A stretch of 64,000 nucleotides of DNA from Gonatopus flavifemur (lineage: Eukaryota; Arthropoda; Insecta; Hymenoptera; Dryinidae). The notes below the pieces were generated by a model that did not search any database, was not told the DNA's origin, and was given only the letters and a program-made list of their open reading frames with translations. This document shows positions 33,241-44,810 of this stretch, one piece after another (position 1 is the stretch's first letter; each line of letters starts with the position of its first letter). Where the stretch lies: contig JAFFJZ010000051.1 of NCBI GenBank assembly GCA_018340375.1, positions 974,501-1,038,500 of the forward strand, read 5' to 3'. A program made the position numbers and the translations under genes.

Positions 33241-34062
33241 GAGGTAAGCTTTGTGATTTTTCATAGTGAATTATATGATAAAGTATTCACGTACACGTAG
33301 AGAATGCGGAGCAGGGATCCAGCCAGTTTCTTCTGTGAGACAATTATTACGGTTTTTTTTTCTTCCAAGAGATTACGGTAGTTCCCATCTGCACACGTTT
33401 TTCCCACAACGAATGACGCAAAACTGAATTGAAGAGATATCTGAAATATTCAGAGATGAATATTCATTGATATCTTCATAATTTCGTGTGTATTGTAATG
33501 ATTTCCTTCATGAAGATATGTAAATATAGGCAAAATCGTATTCGAATTATCAAAATGAAGTAATGTAGTTACATACCGTGAAACATGTCACTGAAAAATA
33601 GTAGTGAAGCAGATTCTGGAATCAGAGGTTATGTTGTGTTGCATGTGTGGAATGTTTCTCTCATAGCAGGTTTTGTTGTAATCAAGCTCATTTTTGTGTT
33701 AATTCACAAATTGTTGAATATTTTGAGTCGGAAAAGAAGAATTGCATTCAAAGTGAAGATACCGTTGGGATTTTGGACGTGATAGAGTTTTGTCGTTTTC
33801 AAAGTGTCGAATTTTCTCGAGTCTCCTTATTTCCCACGTTTCGAGGTGTTTTATTATCGTAAGTCCCCTTGCCCCTCACGTTCTGAGTTGATTTAGTATT
33901 GTGAGTCTCTTGATACCTCATTGTATCTAACAAAAATTCTTGAATGTGACGATGTACATGTTTAGTCGGTGATTATGTAAGTGTTCCATCATTTTAGCGT
34001 TAGATTTTAATTGGACCAATAATTCAGAAATTATGTTCAAAACCATCAGTTTCAAGAAGTGA
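33241..34062. other. Unassigned; probably Helentron 3' flank
   Basis: AT-rich, without open frames of note. Since the Helentron reads leftwards, its 3' terminus should lie here, but I could not fix the end or a terminal hairpin. Confidence 0.35.
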
Positions 34063-34905
34063 TCAAACTACCCGTTTCGGAATGATTGAATATGCTGTGC
34101 TCAGAGTGGAGTCGAATTGAGTTTGATGTATGTATGAATCATTGCATAATATCCATTGGGAATCATCGGTTCTAATTGTTGCAGTGTGATGTCCACAATG
34201 CACAGATGTCCCTTCATGTTGAATGACTCCGATACATGAAAATTCTTGTCCAAATAAAGAAATACATTCTGGTTGGAAATTCTGAATAGGAGTAATATTT
34301 TTTACTATATTCAGACTATTATATGAAAATCTGCATAACTGTACAATTGAGTAATTACTATGACTGACAGGTGTTGTGAATGATTTTAATTGCGAAGATT
34401 CACAATGAGTACAATATCTATCTGTTGCTGATGGTTTGAATAAATCTTCGGATTTTGTGAATTCGATATTATTATCCGGAAAGTATTCTCTAAGGATAAA
34501 TTCATCTCCTCTATTTTGACTTTGAATGGAATGACATGAAGAACAAGATACAGTTGTTTCATATGTGTGGAGAAATAGAGAAGTTACAATATGAGTGAAT
34601 TTTTCATCAGCTTCCAGATTGGCTTGTAAAAATTTTACGACATCTTGTTGTTCGTTAGTTTTGAAATGATTGTAATATGAATTCATCCTCGCGAGTACAT
34701 TTCTCACATGAAAAGTATCTATCTGTGCATTGGAAGATAGTCGTGAATGAATGGAAGACAGACAAGTGTGAATGTTTAATTTGAAGTGGTGTGGTTGAAG
34801 ATTTGTCTGAATTCGGAAATTGAAAACAGAATTCGTAATACTGCATTGCAGTAACAATTGTTCATACCATTTTCATTGATCATGGGAGCTGGGAAGTATG
34901 ATTTC
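34063..34905 (-). pseudogene. Helentron C-terminal USP-type (C19) deubiquitinase domain
   Basis: This domain resembles ubiquitin-specific proteases, which cleave ubiquitin from proteins. Visible boxes in order are the Cys box NENGMNNCYCNAVLR (around 34,850-34,890), NEQQDVVKFLQ matching the QQDA-EFL helix, two zinc-ribbon pairs CSSCH and YCTHC, SIVQLCRFSY in place of LHLKRF, and the His box HCGHHTATIR. These are followed by WILCNDSYI and AYSIIP at the end. Both catalytic Cys and His are present. The Cys box is in the same open frame as the endonuclease (34,776-35,294), while the rest is in another frame, so one frameshift near 34,800 breaks the domain. The direct in-frame join shows it was part of the transposon protein and not a separate gene. 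OTU-type proteases are described in Helitron relatives; the USP type is less expected. Confidence 0.75.
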
Positions 34906-35720
34906 GTTGGAGAATAAGTATTAGAATTTGTAATATTATTGTGATGAATAGAAAAGTCCGTTGATACATCATTACCAATTCCGGAAGCTGTTAAACTTGA
35001 TGCGTTAGATTTGTGCAAATTTATGAAGATTGGTTTATGATCTGAAAAGTACGTTCCATATATCCCAGCGTTATAGTTCCTGATGTGTTTTATGAATATG
35101 ATATCAATTTGGATGTTGGAGCAGGTTGTCGAAATGTTACACGGAAGCGCAGATACAAAGTTGTATTGATTCCAAAAATATTCACGAATTACCGAATTTT
35201 CATTGTAGCAATCCATGTTAAAATCTCCAATGATGATGATCTCTTCACAAACCGGGAGCGAACAAAGCATTTCAGTTAATTTCCCATGAAGCAAGTGTTG
35301 TGGAGTTGAAGGTGATTTTTAACCAGATATAACGGAAAAGTTGGAAATTTTTATTTGTGCAAGATCAATGTGATGCTTTTGACAATTTGGATTTTCTGCA
35401 AAGACATTCTTGATACCAACGTTGTTTGTTATATTCAAACGACAGGAACATATAATTCCTTCATTAGATCGATTGAGAAATGTGGTGTCTGAACGATAAA
35501 ATATATTAAAATGAGGTAAATCAAATTCATCTGTGTGTAATGTATAAGTTTCTGCAAATATCAGAATATCTGCTCGTGAATACCATTTATCTGATATAAT
35601 TTACTTGAAATTTTTATTCAAAGAACGAACATTTTGATATATTATTGCAAGGTCACCAGAAGTTCGTATGTTTAGTGGAAGTAATATATTTAATTTTTTC
35701 ATTTCATTAAGACGTTGTAG
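34906..35720 (-). pseudogene. Helentron AP-like endonuclease (EEP) domain
   Basis: An exonuclease-endonuclease-phosphatase domain like those fused to the helicase in Helentrons. It follows a linker LYITGKFNPPKSP. Motifs are IIYQNVRSLNKNF (metal-site Asn), ILIFAETY (Glu), IIIIGDFNMD (Asp and Asn) and FSDHKPIF (Asp-His) in the proper order. Two TAA stops interrupt it, at about 35,596-35,598 and near 35,320. Its role in Helentron transposition is not settled; it is thought to be acquired from a non-LTR retrotransposon. Confidence 0.85.
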
Positions 35721-37326
35721 TTCTATTTGTGAAGGATCATCTGGCTTTGGAGATTTAGGCGGATTGAATTTTCCTGTAATATATAAATTATGAATGGAAG
35801 TTTTCTGCTCAAGGCTACATATATAATTGAACGTTGTCTTCCAAAAACAGAATTGTTTGATAAATCTACGCACACTGCATTATAAGTTTGACCCTGGCTT
35901 TTGTGAACTGTAATTGCTTCCGCAGGTACCAGTGGAAATTGTTTCCGAAGAATTTGTAAATGGCTTTTATGTGGAATGGTTATGGGAATAGTAATTCGAG
36001 GAATTGGTATAAGGTTTACATGATGTTCCTGAGGGAGATGTAATTTTTCGTGAGATTGAATGGCTTTCAAACCAATAGAATTATTACCAAGATCTAACAA
36101 TGCAATGTTGACAGTTTTTTGTTGATCTAAAGTAAAGTGTACAAGAGTTCCACAAGCTCCGTTGACTGAACCGTCTTCTACATCCAAGTTTGAAGTAATC
36201 ATGTATTTGATTCCTATTTCAAATGAAAGGTTATTTGCTCGTCCTGAAGTTTCACTGGTCCTTCTGTTATGTAATATTTTAATATATACTGTTTTCCGAT
36301 ATCATCAACGTTGCCGGAAATGTGATTTATAGCTTTGACCGTATATAAATCTCCAGGATGACGCAAAATTTTGGTTATGTTGTATGAATCAACAGATTTA
36401 TTTGTTGTAAAAAGTCTAATGGCATCTTGTGGTACTTGGTTGTCATCACATTCTCTAGATTTTATCAAAGTGATATCTTCATCTAACATTACTCCTTTGG
36501 CTACATGATCCAATGCGTTAATGAAATTTACTCCATCCCGCTGACGCATAATTTTAGTGAATTTGCCGAATTTGAATCCGTCCCATAATGCATTACCTGT
36601 AATGTAATTGAGATCATTTGTGGATGAAGTAAATACAGGAGAATCTAGGACAGGAGGTAGCTGATGGAAATCACCCACTACGATCACAGACAACCCGCCA
36701 AAACTGTGATCAACACCTGTAATTTGTCCGCATCGTGTATCAACTCTGTGTAACATTTTTCGTTCAACCAGATATATTTCATCAATTATTAAAAGTTTTA
36801 AGAAACGATATTGATTTCTAAAAGTGTTTGCAATATCCGATGATAATTCTGACATTTGACCGCTATAATGAGAGACAGGTAATGCGAACGCAGTGTGTAA
36901 AGTGACCCCACCAATGTTAAATGCTGCTTTTCCACTCGGTGCAGTTAATAATATTCTGATCGAATCTGACTGTGGACCAACCATGTCTTTGAAATGTTTA
37001 ATAATAATTTGAAATATGGTATTGATCACTGTGCTTTTTCCTACTCCGGCAGATCCACTGAGATATATGCAAAATAGTAAATCATGAGTTTTGAATGAAC
37101 TCAATATGTGCATAACAAATACTTTTTGGTCGCAATTTAGTTTCTGCATCATTTCAAAAACATGTTCATCGTCATATTGTTTTGGCATGGTATATTGTGT
37201 TTTATTTTGTTCCTCATCATGTTGTTGCTTTTCCTTGTTGTTGTCATTGAAAATGTCGACTTGGAAGTCTGTATCTTCATCATTATCTTCATCCAGTGTC
37301 AAACTATTGTTGGAATTCGTTCATCA
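35721..37326 (-). pseudogene. Helentron PIF1-family helicase
   Basis: A 5'-3' superfamily 1B helicase that unwinds DNA during rolling-circle transposition. An acidic leader (DEDNDEDTDF) precedes the Walker A motif GSAGVGKST at about 37,030-37,056. It is followed by LLTAPSGKAAFNIGG, Walker B LLIIDEIYLV, VVGDFHQLPPV and KIMRQRD. After a frameshift at about 36,222 the C-terminal part continues with YMITSNLDVEDG, then AEAITVHKSQGQTY (motif V) and YVALSR (motif VI) near 35,850. A second frameshift in the YVALSR segment leads into the endonuclease linker. All classical PIF1 motifs can be read, so the relic is fairly recent. Confidence 0.92.
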
Positions 37327-38393
37327 ATGAATTCTTCTGATATCACATAATATTTTATGCGGTTTGTCTCAATCGTTTCGAAATTCTCAAGGAATTTGGC
37401 ATGTACGTTAGTGATTTGAATTTCTGTTTTTTCGTTTCTCCAAGGTAAGGATAATAATAATTGTTCGCGGTAGTAATTGTAAGGATCTTGATTCAGTTTG
37501 TACCTTACGTATCTAATAATTTTCAACTTTCTTCTTTGCTGAAGTTCAGATATGGTTTCTGGTTCATCATTACATTCGGTTTCGTTTTTAGGAATGGAAG
37601 AATACAATGCTGCGAAATCTGCCAAGCAAATTTCATTCAGTTTAGCCGGTCTCTTTGGAAAGTGATCAAATATATTTGGAATGTATATTTCAGTAGAGTT
37701 CATATCTATAGTATCCAACAATTTGTTGGATTTTAAAATTCGAATACGTTTATCAAGAGGTGAAGTATTGATGAATACAAAACTTCGACTTGCTATGGAA
37801 AGAGGCATACCTAATACATGATATGATGCTTCTTGTGCTCCCATTACATTCGCATTTATGAAAGCATTGCCAATTTTGTGAAGCTTTTCTCTAATCGAAG
37901 TATTACCATTGTGAATGTCTGTTGCCATTTCTCGTAAAAGTTTTGATAAACCGGCATCTACTTTTGTTATATAATTCAGAATATACGATGCACATGGATA
38001 AGAATCTAAAGCGAATTGGATGTCAATGTTTGATGAAATGCAATTGAGGATGTCCACATTATAGGCGTTTATAGCAACTTCTAAGCTGCTTCTCTTCAAA
38101 AAAACTTTTGACCTAGAAATAGAACTTCTGACTGCATCAATGTATTGATTTCCATCTAAATTTAAGTGCAATAAAATATCTTCGAATGATTGATCCGTGT
38201 TTTCTTCATAAAATTCAGACATTGATTCTTTAATTTTTTGGTGATGAAATTTATGTTCAGAAGTTACATTTTCAAGAGGTTCGAGAATTGCGGTATAAGG
38301 CATGACAGGTATTTGAAAATTGAATCGACATATCTTGACATTCTTTCTCCCCTTATAACATGTGTTGGTATGTTTATGACGTTGGAAAGCCAT
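37299..38393 (-). pseudogene. Helentron Rep C-terminal region
   Basis: A 364-codon open frame joining the Rep core to the helicase. It opens with FQRHKHTNTCYKG and VKICRFNFQIP, standard after the HUH region of Helitron Rep. The YILNYITKVDAGLSKLLRE segment corresponds to the place of the catalytic tyrosines (Y near YxxK). NAFINANVMGAQEASYHVLG and PLSIASRSFVFINTSP follow, characteristic of Helitron Rep-helicase linkers. The end meets the helicase start in another frame at 37,300. A frameshift near 38,428 separates it from the HUH motif. Confidence 0.88.
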
Positions 38394-38870
38394 GTTAGGA
38401 TTGGATGGATCATATTTACATGTATAAATTCGTTCATAAATTCAATGCATTCTCGTACAGATTCTGTATTATTTTTGTCGTAAGTAGGAGCATTATTACA
38501 GTATAGTAAATTGTGTGTATGTACCGAACCTCTAGCTTGGAATTCACGTCTTTGAAAATAATTAGTGACTTAGTATTCATTGAATGGACCGTGATGATTA
38601 ATCAGAAGTTCCATCATTCTATTGAATATGTTATCAATGTATCGAATACAAGTGATCGGATCTTCTCTAATTAGTTCAGTTTTGATATTCATGTCTAAAT
38701 TCATACTTTTTTCTAAAGAGAGTGAAACGTTATTACGAAGTTGATATAAAATCTGTAACAGTTCCGGCCATTCAATTTCAGAAGCTGAAAGTGTTAAGAA
38801 AAATGTCGGAAATCCTAATTGTCTTTGCATGGACATTAAATTTTCTTTTTTGCTGCCCAAAACGCAGGAG
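38394..38870 (-). pseudogene. Helentron Rep N-terminal region (Helitron-like N, HUH motif)
   Basis: Reads LMSMQRQLGFPTFFLTLSAS, then DPITCIRYIDNIFNRMMELL, a TAA stop near 38,573, then TNYFQRREFQARGSVHTHNL. The last contains the HxH pair (HTH instead of the more usual H-hydrophobic-H) that binds the metal ion for strand nicking. It joins the preceding DUF6570 part through a 1-base frameshift near 38,840 in WAAKKEN. Confidence 0.88.
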
Positions 38871-39850
38871 ACGATCTGACTTGTTTCAAAAATCTGAATC
38901 CTTCATCCAATCGTATTTTTTCCTCAATGAGATCAGTTTCAATTGCTTCAGCCACTGTGATGTTTGAATTTTCATTTTTTCCCAAGCGAATGTTAACGTT
39001 ACCTATGACACTCTTTCCCAATTTTTGTTTCGCTATGAACGACACTCGAGTTGGAGTACAGGAGCGTCTATCCCATCTTCTACATCCAGATTTTGCTCTT
39101 TGCGCATACGTAAAAATTTTATTTCCATCAAAAATGTATCCCCCAAATATTTTAGGAAAACTTAACTCGTCTATGAATGGGATTTTATGCCACGGTAAAG
39201 GTTTCTTATCTTGACCTGGAGCTATTGTTTTGATCTCGGATTCTGTGCAAACTTGTTTATTCCGATTAATAAGTAGAACTTCATCATGAATATCTTCACA
39301 CCAACTGTCGTTATTATCATCAACATTAGCGTTGTCTTCATCCATTGTGTCGATATTTAAAGAACTGGATACAACACTATGGTTTCTTTCCTCAGAATCG
39401 ACTATGAAAGGTAAAATTGATGAATCGGATTTATCGTATTGATTCAAAAAAGAATGATCTATGTTGATTTTGTTCATTTCATAAAGTGGAGTGTCTTTCA
39501 AGTATAGTAAGGCTCCACAAACCGCCGATGGTCGAATTGTTTCGAACATATAATCGCTTTTATGTTCTATGTGTTTTTTCAATTTCATTTGAATAGTAGA
39601 CATATTATCAAACGTACGCGGAAGAACTTTAGTCATGCTTGGAATATCCACTTCAATATTCACTATACTACCTTTTAAAGATAACTGAGGATTTGATGCG
39701 AAAGGTTGCAAAGCTTCAATTTGCATAAATGGAATGTAAGGTGCGCACATACGTTCTTCTAATGGTGTTAAATTTTTCAATGCTTTGGGAATTGCTGGAA
39801 ATTTTAATCCATTGGACGTAGCTGTTTTTGGACATTGTCCTCGTTCAACC
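38836..39850 (-). pseudogene. Helentron DUF6570 region
   Basis: A long open frame with LTPLEERMCAPYIPFMQI, GSIVNIEVDI and RPSAVCGALLYLKDTPLY, then an acidic linker (DEDNANVDDNND) and RSSPAFWAAKK at the end. This matches the DUF6570 segment found upstream of the Rep core in Helitrons of animals. Its biochemical role is unknown. A stop near 39,848 separates it from the Cys-rich part. Confidence 0.85.
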
Positions 39851-40174
39851 TAATCCAAACAAGTTTTACATATATGAGATGACGGATAATTATAAATTGA
39901 TACATAGAAATTTTCCATGTCCAATTGGTACTTCTCTAGTAATTGATCGATATTGAAAGTAACTAACTGACTGATGGAAAAACAAGTTTTCGCAACAGCA
40001 GCATATAATTTCAGGACCTTGTAGTTTGGATAATAAGAATTTATGTATCAATTTATCTTTTTGTTCATTAGAATTTTTAACTTTTCTGATGTACTGTTCT
40101 CTGAACTTGAGGTGTTCTTGTAGTCTCATTGTATTCTCCCTTGCCTTATCAGTATTTTTTTCAATGGTACGCAT
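39851..40174 (-). pseudogene. Helentron Cys-cluster segment
   Basis: Encodes EIICCCCENLFFHQSVSYF and, downstream, SHICKTCLD with ERGQCPK, a set of paired cysteines likely to form a zinc-binding module before DUF6570. Preceded by a Lys/Glu-rich helix. A stop interrupts the stretch. Confidence 0.65.
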
Positions 40175-40192
40175 GTTAATATCAGTTATACG

Positions 40193-41330
40193 TTAATTTC
40201 TCTTATAATGTTTATGTCTCATTCGTTCTTTTTCTTTGAATTCCAAAGTTTGTCTCTTTTGATGTTCCCATGTTTTGTCACGTTTTCTTTCAAGATCTTT
40301 GTAATGTTCATTTTTCCTTTTGATGATTTTCTTTAGCCTATCTGCTCCCATTTCTTCTATTCTATATTTCTTGTTCTGTCTTACTGTTTTTCTATATTCT
40401 TCATCACTTAGTTTTTCTTTATTCCGATATTCTTCATATTGTCTCATCGTTTCCATATATGCCTTCGGTTTTTGTTTCTCTTTATTCTTGAATTCTTCAT
40501 TTCCTCTCATAGTTTTTATGTATTCTTTCATTCGTTGTTTCTCTTTATTTCTATACTCTCCATTTTGTCTCACCGTTTCCATGTATGCCTTCATTTTTTG
40601 TTTCTCTTTATTTCTATACTCTTCATTTTGTCTCACCGTTTCCATGTGTTCCTTTGTTTTTTGATTCTCTTTATTTCTGTATTCTTCATTTTGTCTCACC
40701 GTTTCCATGTATTTCTTCGGTTTTTGTTTCTCTGTATTCTTGAATTCTTCACTTTCTCTCATAGTTTCTATGTATTCTTTCATTCGTTGTCTCTCCTCAT
40801 TCTGGAATTCTCCGGTAGGGTGTCTTTTTGCCGAAAAAGTTTTTCGCCGAATAAACCTAATTCGACAATCGCTAGTCATTTCTGGAGTTCACTACGAAAT
40901 CTCCTAGTGATTTCTAGAGGTGACTATCGATTGTCAAATTATAGTGTATTCGGCGAAAAACGTTTTCGGCAAAAAGACCCCCTGCCGAATTCTCCACTTT
41001 CTCTCATAGTTTCTATGTATTCTTCCATTCGTTGTCTCTCCTTATCCTTGGATTCTTCACTTTCTCTCATAGTTTTTATGTATTCTTTCATTCGTTGTCT
41101 CTCCTTATTCTGGAATTCTTCACATTCTCTCTTAGTTTTTATGTATTCTTTCATTCGTTGTCTCTCTTTATTCTTGAATTTTTCACTTTCTCTCATAGTT
41201 TTTCATGTATTATTTCATTCGTTGTCTCTCTTTATTCTTAAATTCTTCACTTTCTCTCATAGTTTTTATGTATTCTCTCATTCGTTGTTTCTCTCAATTC
41301 TTATAATCTTCACTTCGCCTTAAGTTCCTC
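40193..41330 (-). pseudogene. Helentron N-terminal charged tandem-repeat region
   Basis: About fourteen tandem units of 22 residues (66 bp) with the pattern RNKEKQRMKEYIKTMRESEE, highly charged and predicted helical. Similar Lys/Glu/Arg repeats occur at the N-terminus of other arthropod Helitron proteins. The array is split by a 173-bp MITE (40,814-40,986), which adds a stop-containing, frame-changing segment. The 3' end of the units includes an Arg/Lys-rich stretch (KKIIKRKNEHYKDLERKR). The mirror-image plus-strand open frames (Phe/Ser/Leu-rich) are shadows of this repeat. Confidence 0.75.
40814..40986. mobile_element. 173-bp palindromic MITE with 9-bp target duplication (Mutator-like)
   Basis: TIRs start GGTAGGGTGTCTTTTTGCCG and, from the other side, GGCAGGGGGTCTTTTTGCCG; the arms continue with GTTTTTCGCCGAATA. 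GAATTCTCC is duplicated at 40,805-40,813 and 40,987-40,995. Nine-base duplications fit Mutator-like elements. A half copy lies at 61,113-61,190. Confidence 0.9.
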
Positions 41331-41834
41331 ATACATTCTTTTCGTCGTGATCTGGGAATGCAAAATTTCCCCGTCCGCGTTTCGTTCCGATTCGTAAAAG
41401 TTGACCTTTCCTGAGTGCGCGCATGCGTATTCTGGTCAGTATCGTTTGTACGCCGCGTTTTTCCTAACCTCACCCCACTCTCTCACAGAACCAACTTCGT
41501 ATGCGACTTTTGTAAAACGTCGTGTGTCACTTTGCAGCAAATCTCCTGACGTCCTTGTCGATCCTGTTGAAAAATTCCGATATATTCCAATAGATTCCCT
41601 TGGATCCTGTGAGGAAACGACATGGTTTTCCAACAGAAAATGATTTTCTATCGGGATTCGTGAGGTTTCACCGATTATACTGATAAAAACCAATACAATA
41701 TCAACTCACACATGGAATCCGATAGAAACCTATAGCGGCTGTGACATAATGATACGGAAAATCGATAGAAACCCATTGATTCCGATAAAATTACACCTAT
41801 TGGTTTCTATTGGAGATTTTGAACAAGGGATGTT
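41331..41834. other. No recognisable feature
   Basis: Upstream of the Helentron coding relic; may hold its 5' end. Repeated CCGATAGAAACC/GGTTTCTATTGG-like text appears from 41,640 to 41,825 in both orientations, possibly a small degraded inverted repeat. Confidence 0.35.
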
Positions 41835-41935
41835 TACCAAAGTCTCTCAATAAATTTTTGATAAACTGGCATCTACTTTTGTTATATCATCCAAAATATA
41901 TCGTGCCCATGAGTGAGGGTTCAAAGCTGTATGGG
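41835..41935 (-). pseudogene. Second, older Helentron Rep fragment
   Basis: The stretch with AAACTGGCATCTACTTTTGT and ATATCATCCAAAATATATCG aligns with 37,950-38,010 of the main Helentron. It encodes, on the minus strand, a diverged YILDDITKVDA segment. Only about 100 bp remain. Confidence 0.7.
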
Positions 41936-43833
41936 TTGTGAACGTTTTGAAAAACGGGAAATTTTTTCGTTCCCAAACTCAAAATTCCTCAGACCAAAAT
42001 GAATCATGAGAATATGGTACGATTTTTTAGATAACTAATATAGAACATCGGAACTCCCAATGAATCTTGGATCATTCTCAAAGATCTCTCATGGAACACC
42101 AAAATGTTTCTCCGTAAACACCAAAATATTCCCTTGGAAATCTTCAAGAGCACTCGCTCAAATCGATCTTACATAAGATATCTTCAAGATAGTGTTCAGA
42201 ACATTTCGGGAGAATTCCTCCAAATCGTTACCAGAGAAGTAGCGTGACTGATACCTCACTAGATACTATACTTTTCATTGATCATTGTGGTTAGTAAAGT
42301 TTGGCAATTGATTGATACGTGAAAAAAGCATCAAAGACCATGCGTTCAACATCTGTGAATCTTAGTGATAATATTCAATGACAGTTGAATCAACCCATGT
42401 AAAAAAATAGATATAACCATATCTAAACCAGGCATAATTTATGTGTGGAAATGGGCTTACAGAAACTATATATGTTCAAATGACTCACTTTTGTCGAATG
42501 AATGTGCAATGATGGAGCATATTGCCAAGGTTAGACTTTGAATATACATTGGAACTCGAAAGTAATATTTAAATATGAAAGAAAATAATTTATGGAAATT
42601 TTTGATATTTGTACGTTATTATGGTTATAATCCTGCGCATGATTTTCAGGGAACTCTTTCAGATTCAACCAAATATACAAAGTCTCATCTTGGCGATGTG
42701 TTCCATCACTGCATATCAAAAATCTTCATTCAACGCTTAGTTGTTGGAAGAGTACTCAGCAGAATTTTGCTCATTTTTCTCGAGCTCCATGGGTCTCAAT
42801 TGAATGTATGAAGAACGTTGAAGGAATGCGGAGTTCTCCACACAGATTCTTTCTTTTTATAAAAGTGGGGATACTCACGTTGAAAGTAGAAATCTAAGGG
42901 TTGAAATACTTTAATAAAATACTCCTTGATGTTTATGTTTATTTTCTATATCGAGATATATATTTAAATTTCTTGTGCTGGATTGATTTTCTAAATCCAA
43001 TTGAATTGGATACTGAAAACAACTGCTTCCAATAATCTGTAAAATGCAACGGAATATCATGGAAATTTGAAAATAATGGACATATTTGGGAAAAATTCTC
43101 CTAAAAATATACTCACTCAGAATGGAGAGTTCAAATTCCTAATCCTCATCACTGGAAAACACTGGTCAAAGTCAGAGGTGATTGCAAATTACTATAATTA
43201 TTCAACAAACACATGAAATAACGTGTAGCTAAGAAAATATGTTTTATATTTTGTGATTCCTTTATTGATATTCTCAAGCGACGTTTGTTCTGTATGATAG
43301 TTTGATTGCCACTAAGTAAACATAGTACATCAACACTTTCACGTTGTTTGAAACATCCAAGAACGTACACAAGATATCGATATATCGAATGTAAATAGTA
43401 TTCCATAAATTTGAAATTTCATTCGGTCGTTCTTTGTGATTGTATTGATCGATCGATTCCTCATTACAACGCCGATGGTGAACTGACGTAAAAGTTATCG
43501 CTAAGTATCTTGTTATTATTTAAAAGAAACATAATATGTTAATTATGAGAAAATATATTATAATAATGAATAAAGTACTGAATTATATGTTTGATTTGTA
43601 TAACACTTAACATTTCAGCAATGCAGAATCCTGGAATGAGTGATGGAGCGGGGAGAAATAATCCTCAAGATGAGGAAAAGAGAAAATTGTTAGCGCTGCT
43701 TGTTGAGTATTTGAAATTTGAAATCAACGCATTCTTCTCTGTAATTTTGATTCAGTTGTTTGTGAATGTGCAATTTCTTATCAACATTCTACTTGAGAAT
43801 TTTTTACATTTTGTAAATTCCGCTTTCCATTTT
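41936..43833. other. Unassigned AT-rich sequence
   Basis: No domain-bearing open frame and no inverted repeat that I could see. A frame at 43,621 begins ATGCAGAATCC after an acceptor-like TTTCAG, but it has no family match and ends in repeat DNA. Confidence 0.35.
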
Positions 43834-44810
43834 GCTTCCTCGTTGGAGGGGAGCTTTATGATCATTTTTAGTGACCCAAAATTTTTCTGTTTCCAAATTT
43901 AAAAGTCATTGGGAGTCTTTTGTACATCTATCTCCACATTTTTGGTAGAATTCTTTCATGTTTGGTGTTTTTGTGGATGTTTTCTGTATTGTTTCTAGAT
44001 GACGGATTCAACGATGCGTTGATGGAAATGATGGATGCCTTTGAAGAGGAGAATGGTGCTGACGATGGAGAATAATTGTCGAGATGTTTTCACGTTTGTC
44101 TTCATGTCATACTTATAGCTTATGAAGAAAAATTTAGAAAAAAAATTGTGATTTTGCGACCGCCTATATCTCCACTCCCTAGCATCCGATTGCAATTGAA
44201 CTCATACCACGTTCTGATTATGATTCGCTAGTGGTCCCATATGAGTTTCATTCCAATCGGTTGAAAATTGTAGAAAATTCTTTTTGCGATCCTTATTGTT
44301 TGACAATAATTTGAAAGCATGCCTCCCCTATATACGTATGATCCGAATGCCTTGGAACTCGGAGCATATTCATTTCACGAGGTGTTAGTTGTACGTTTCA
44401 AATTCCAAGCAAATCGGAATTGAGGGGAGAAAATGGTAAGCACTAAGCTTCGAAACAAAATTTGTGAATCTCGAAAATGCCATTGTCATGGGGATATCTT
44501 TCGTTCCTATCATCCAATCGTTGAGAAATTTCTACCACAGTTTCATGCAGTGCTGATAGTGCTCTCATATGAGTTTGAACCTGATCTTCACAAGAAAACG
44601 GAAGACGGAAAAGAAACATGTTATCAACAATTGTGATTTTGGGTCAAGGGCATGTTTTCGCTTCCTGTTATCCGATTGCGATGAAATTTATACCACGGTT
44701 CAGTTATGATCCCATAGTGGTCCCATATAAGTTTCATTACAATCGGTTGAGAAAAGTGGAAGAAGAGTCTTTAGCAATCTGCATCGTTTGACTATATTTT
44801 CAAAAGTCCC
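43834..44810 (+). repeat. Repeat family R2, copy 2
   Basis: Begins TTTTGCTTCCTCGTTGGAGG like 32,230 and matches it through TTTGACTATATTTT near 44,800. The stretch 43,920-44,140 has no counterpart in copy 1. Divergence is about 10-15 percent. Confidence 0.8.

Larger units (their letters stand above)
34063..41330 (-). mobile_element. Helentron (Helitron-superfamily rolling-circle transposon), relic
   Basis: A minus-strand series of protein domains in the order known for Helentrons: N-terminal charged repeats, Cys cluster, DUF6570, Helitron-like N/Rep, PIF1 helicase, AP-like endonuclease, then a USP-like domain. The parts lie within 7.3 kb and are separated only by frameshifts or stops. Termini were not determined, so the given limits are those of the coding relic. 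The element is host to a 173-bp MITE. Confidence 0.85.

Noticed and set aside
40320..41323. Long plus-strand open frames rich in Phe, Ser and Leu
   Set aside because: They are the antisense shadow of the Lys/Glu-rich Helentron repeat array.
43621..44074. Possible two-exon small gene (ATGCAGAATCC after TTTCAG; acidic end after TTTCTAG at about 43,995)
   Set aside because: Exon phases do not join in any donor-acceptor pair I could find, no family is recognised, and R2 repeat lies between the parts.
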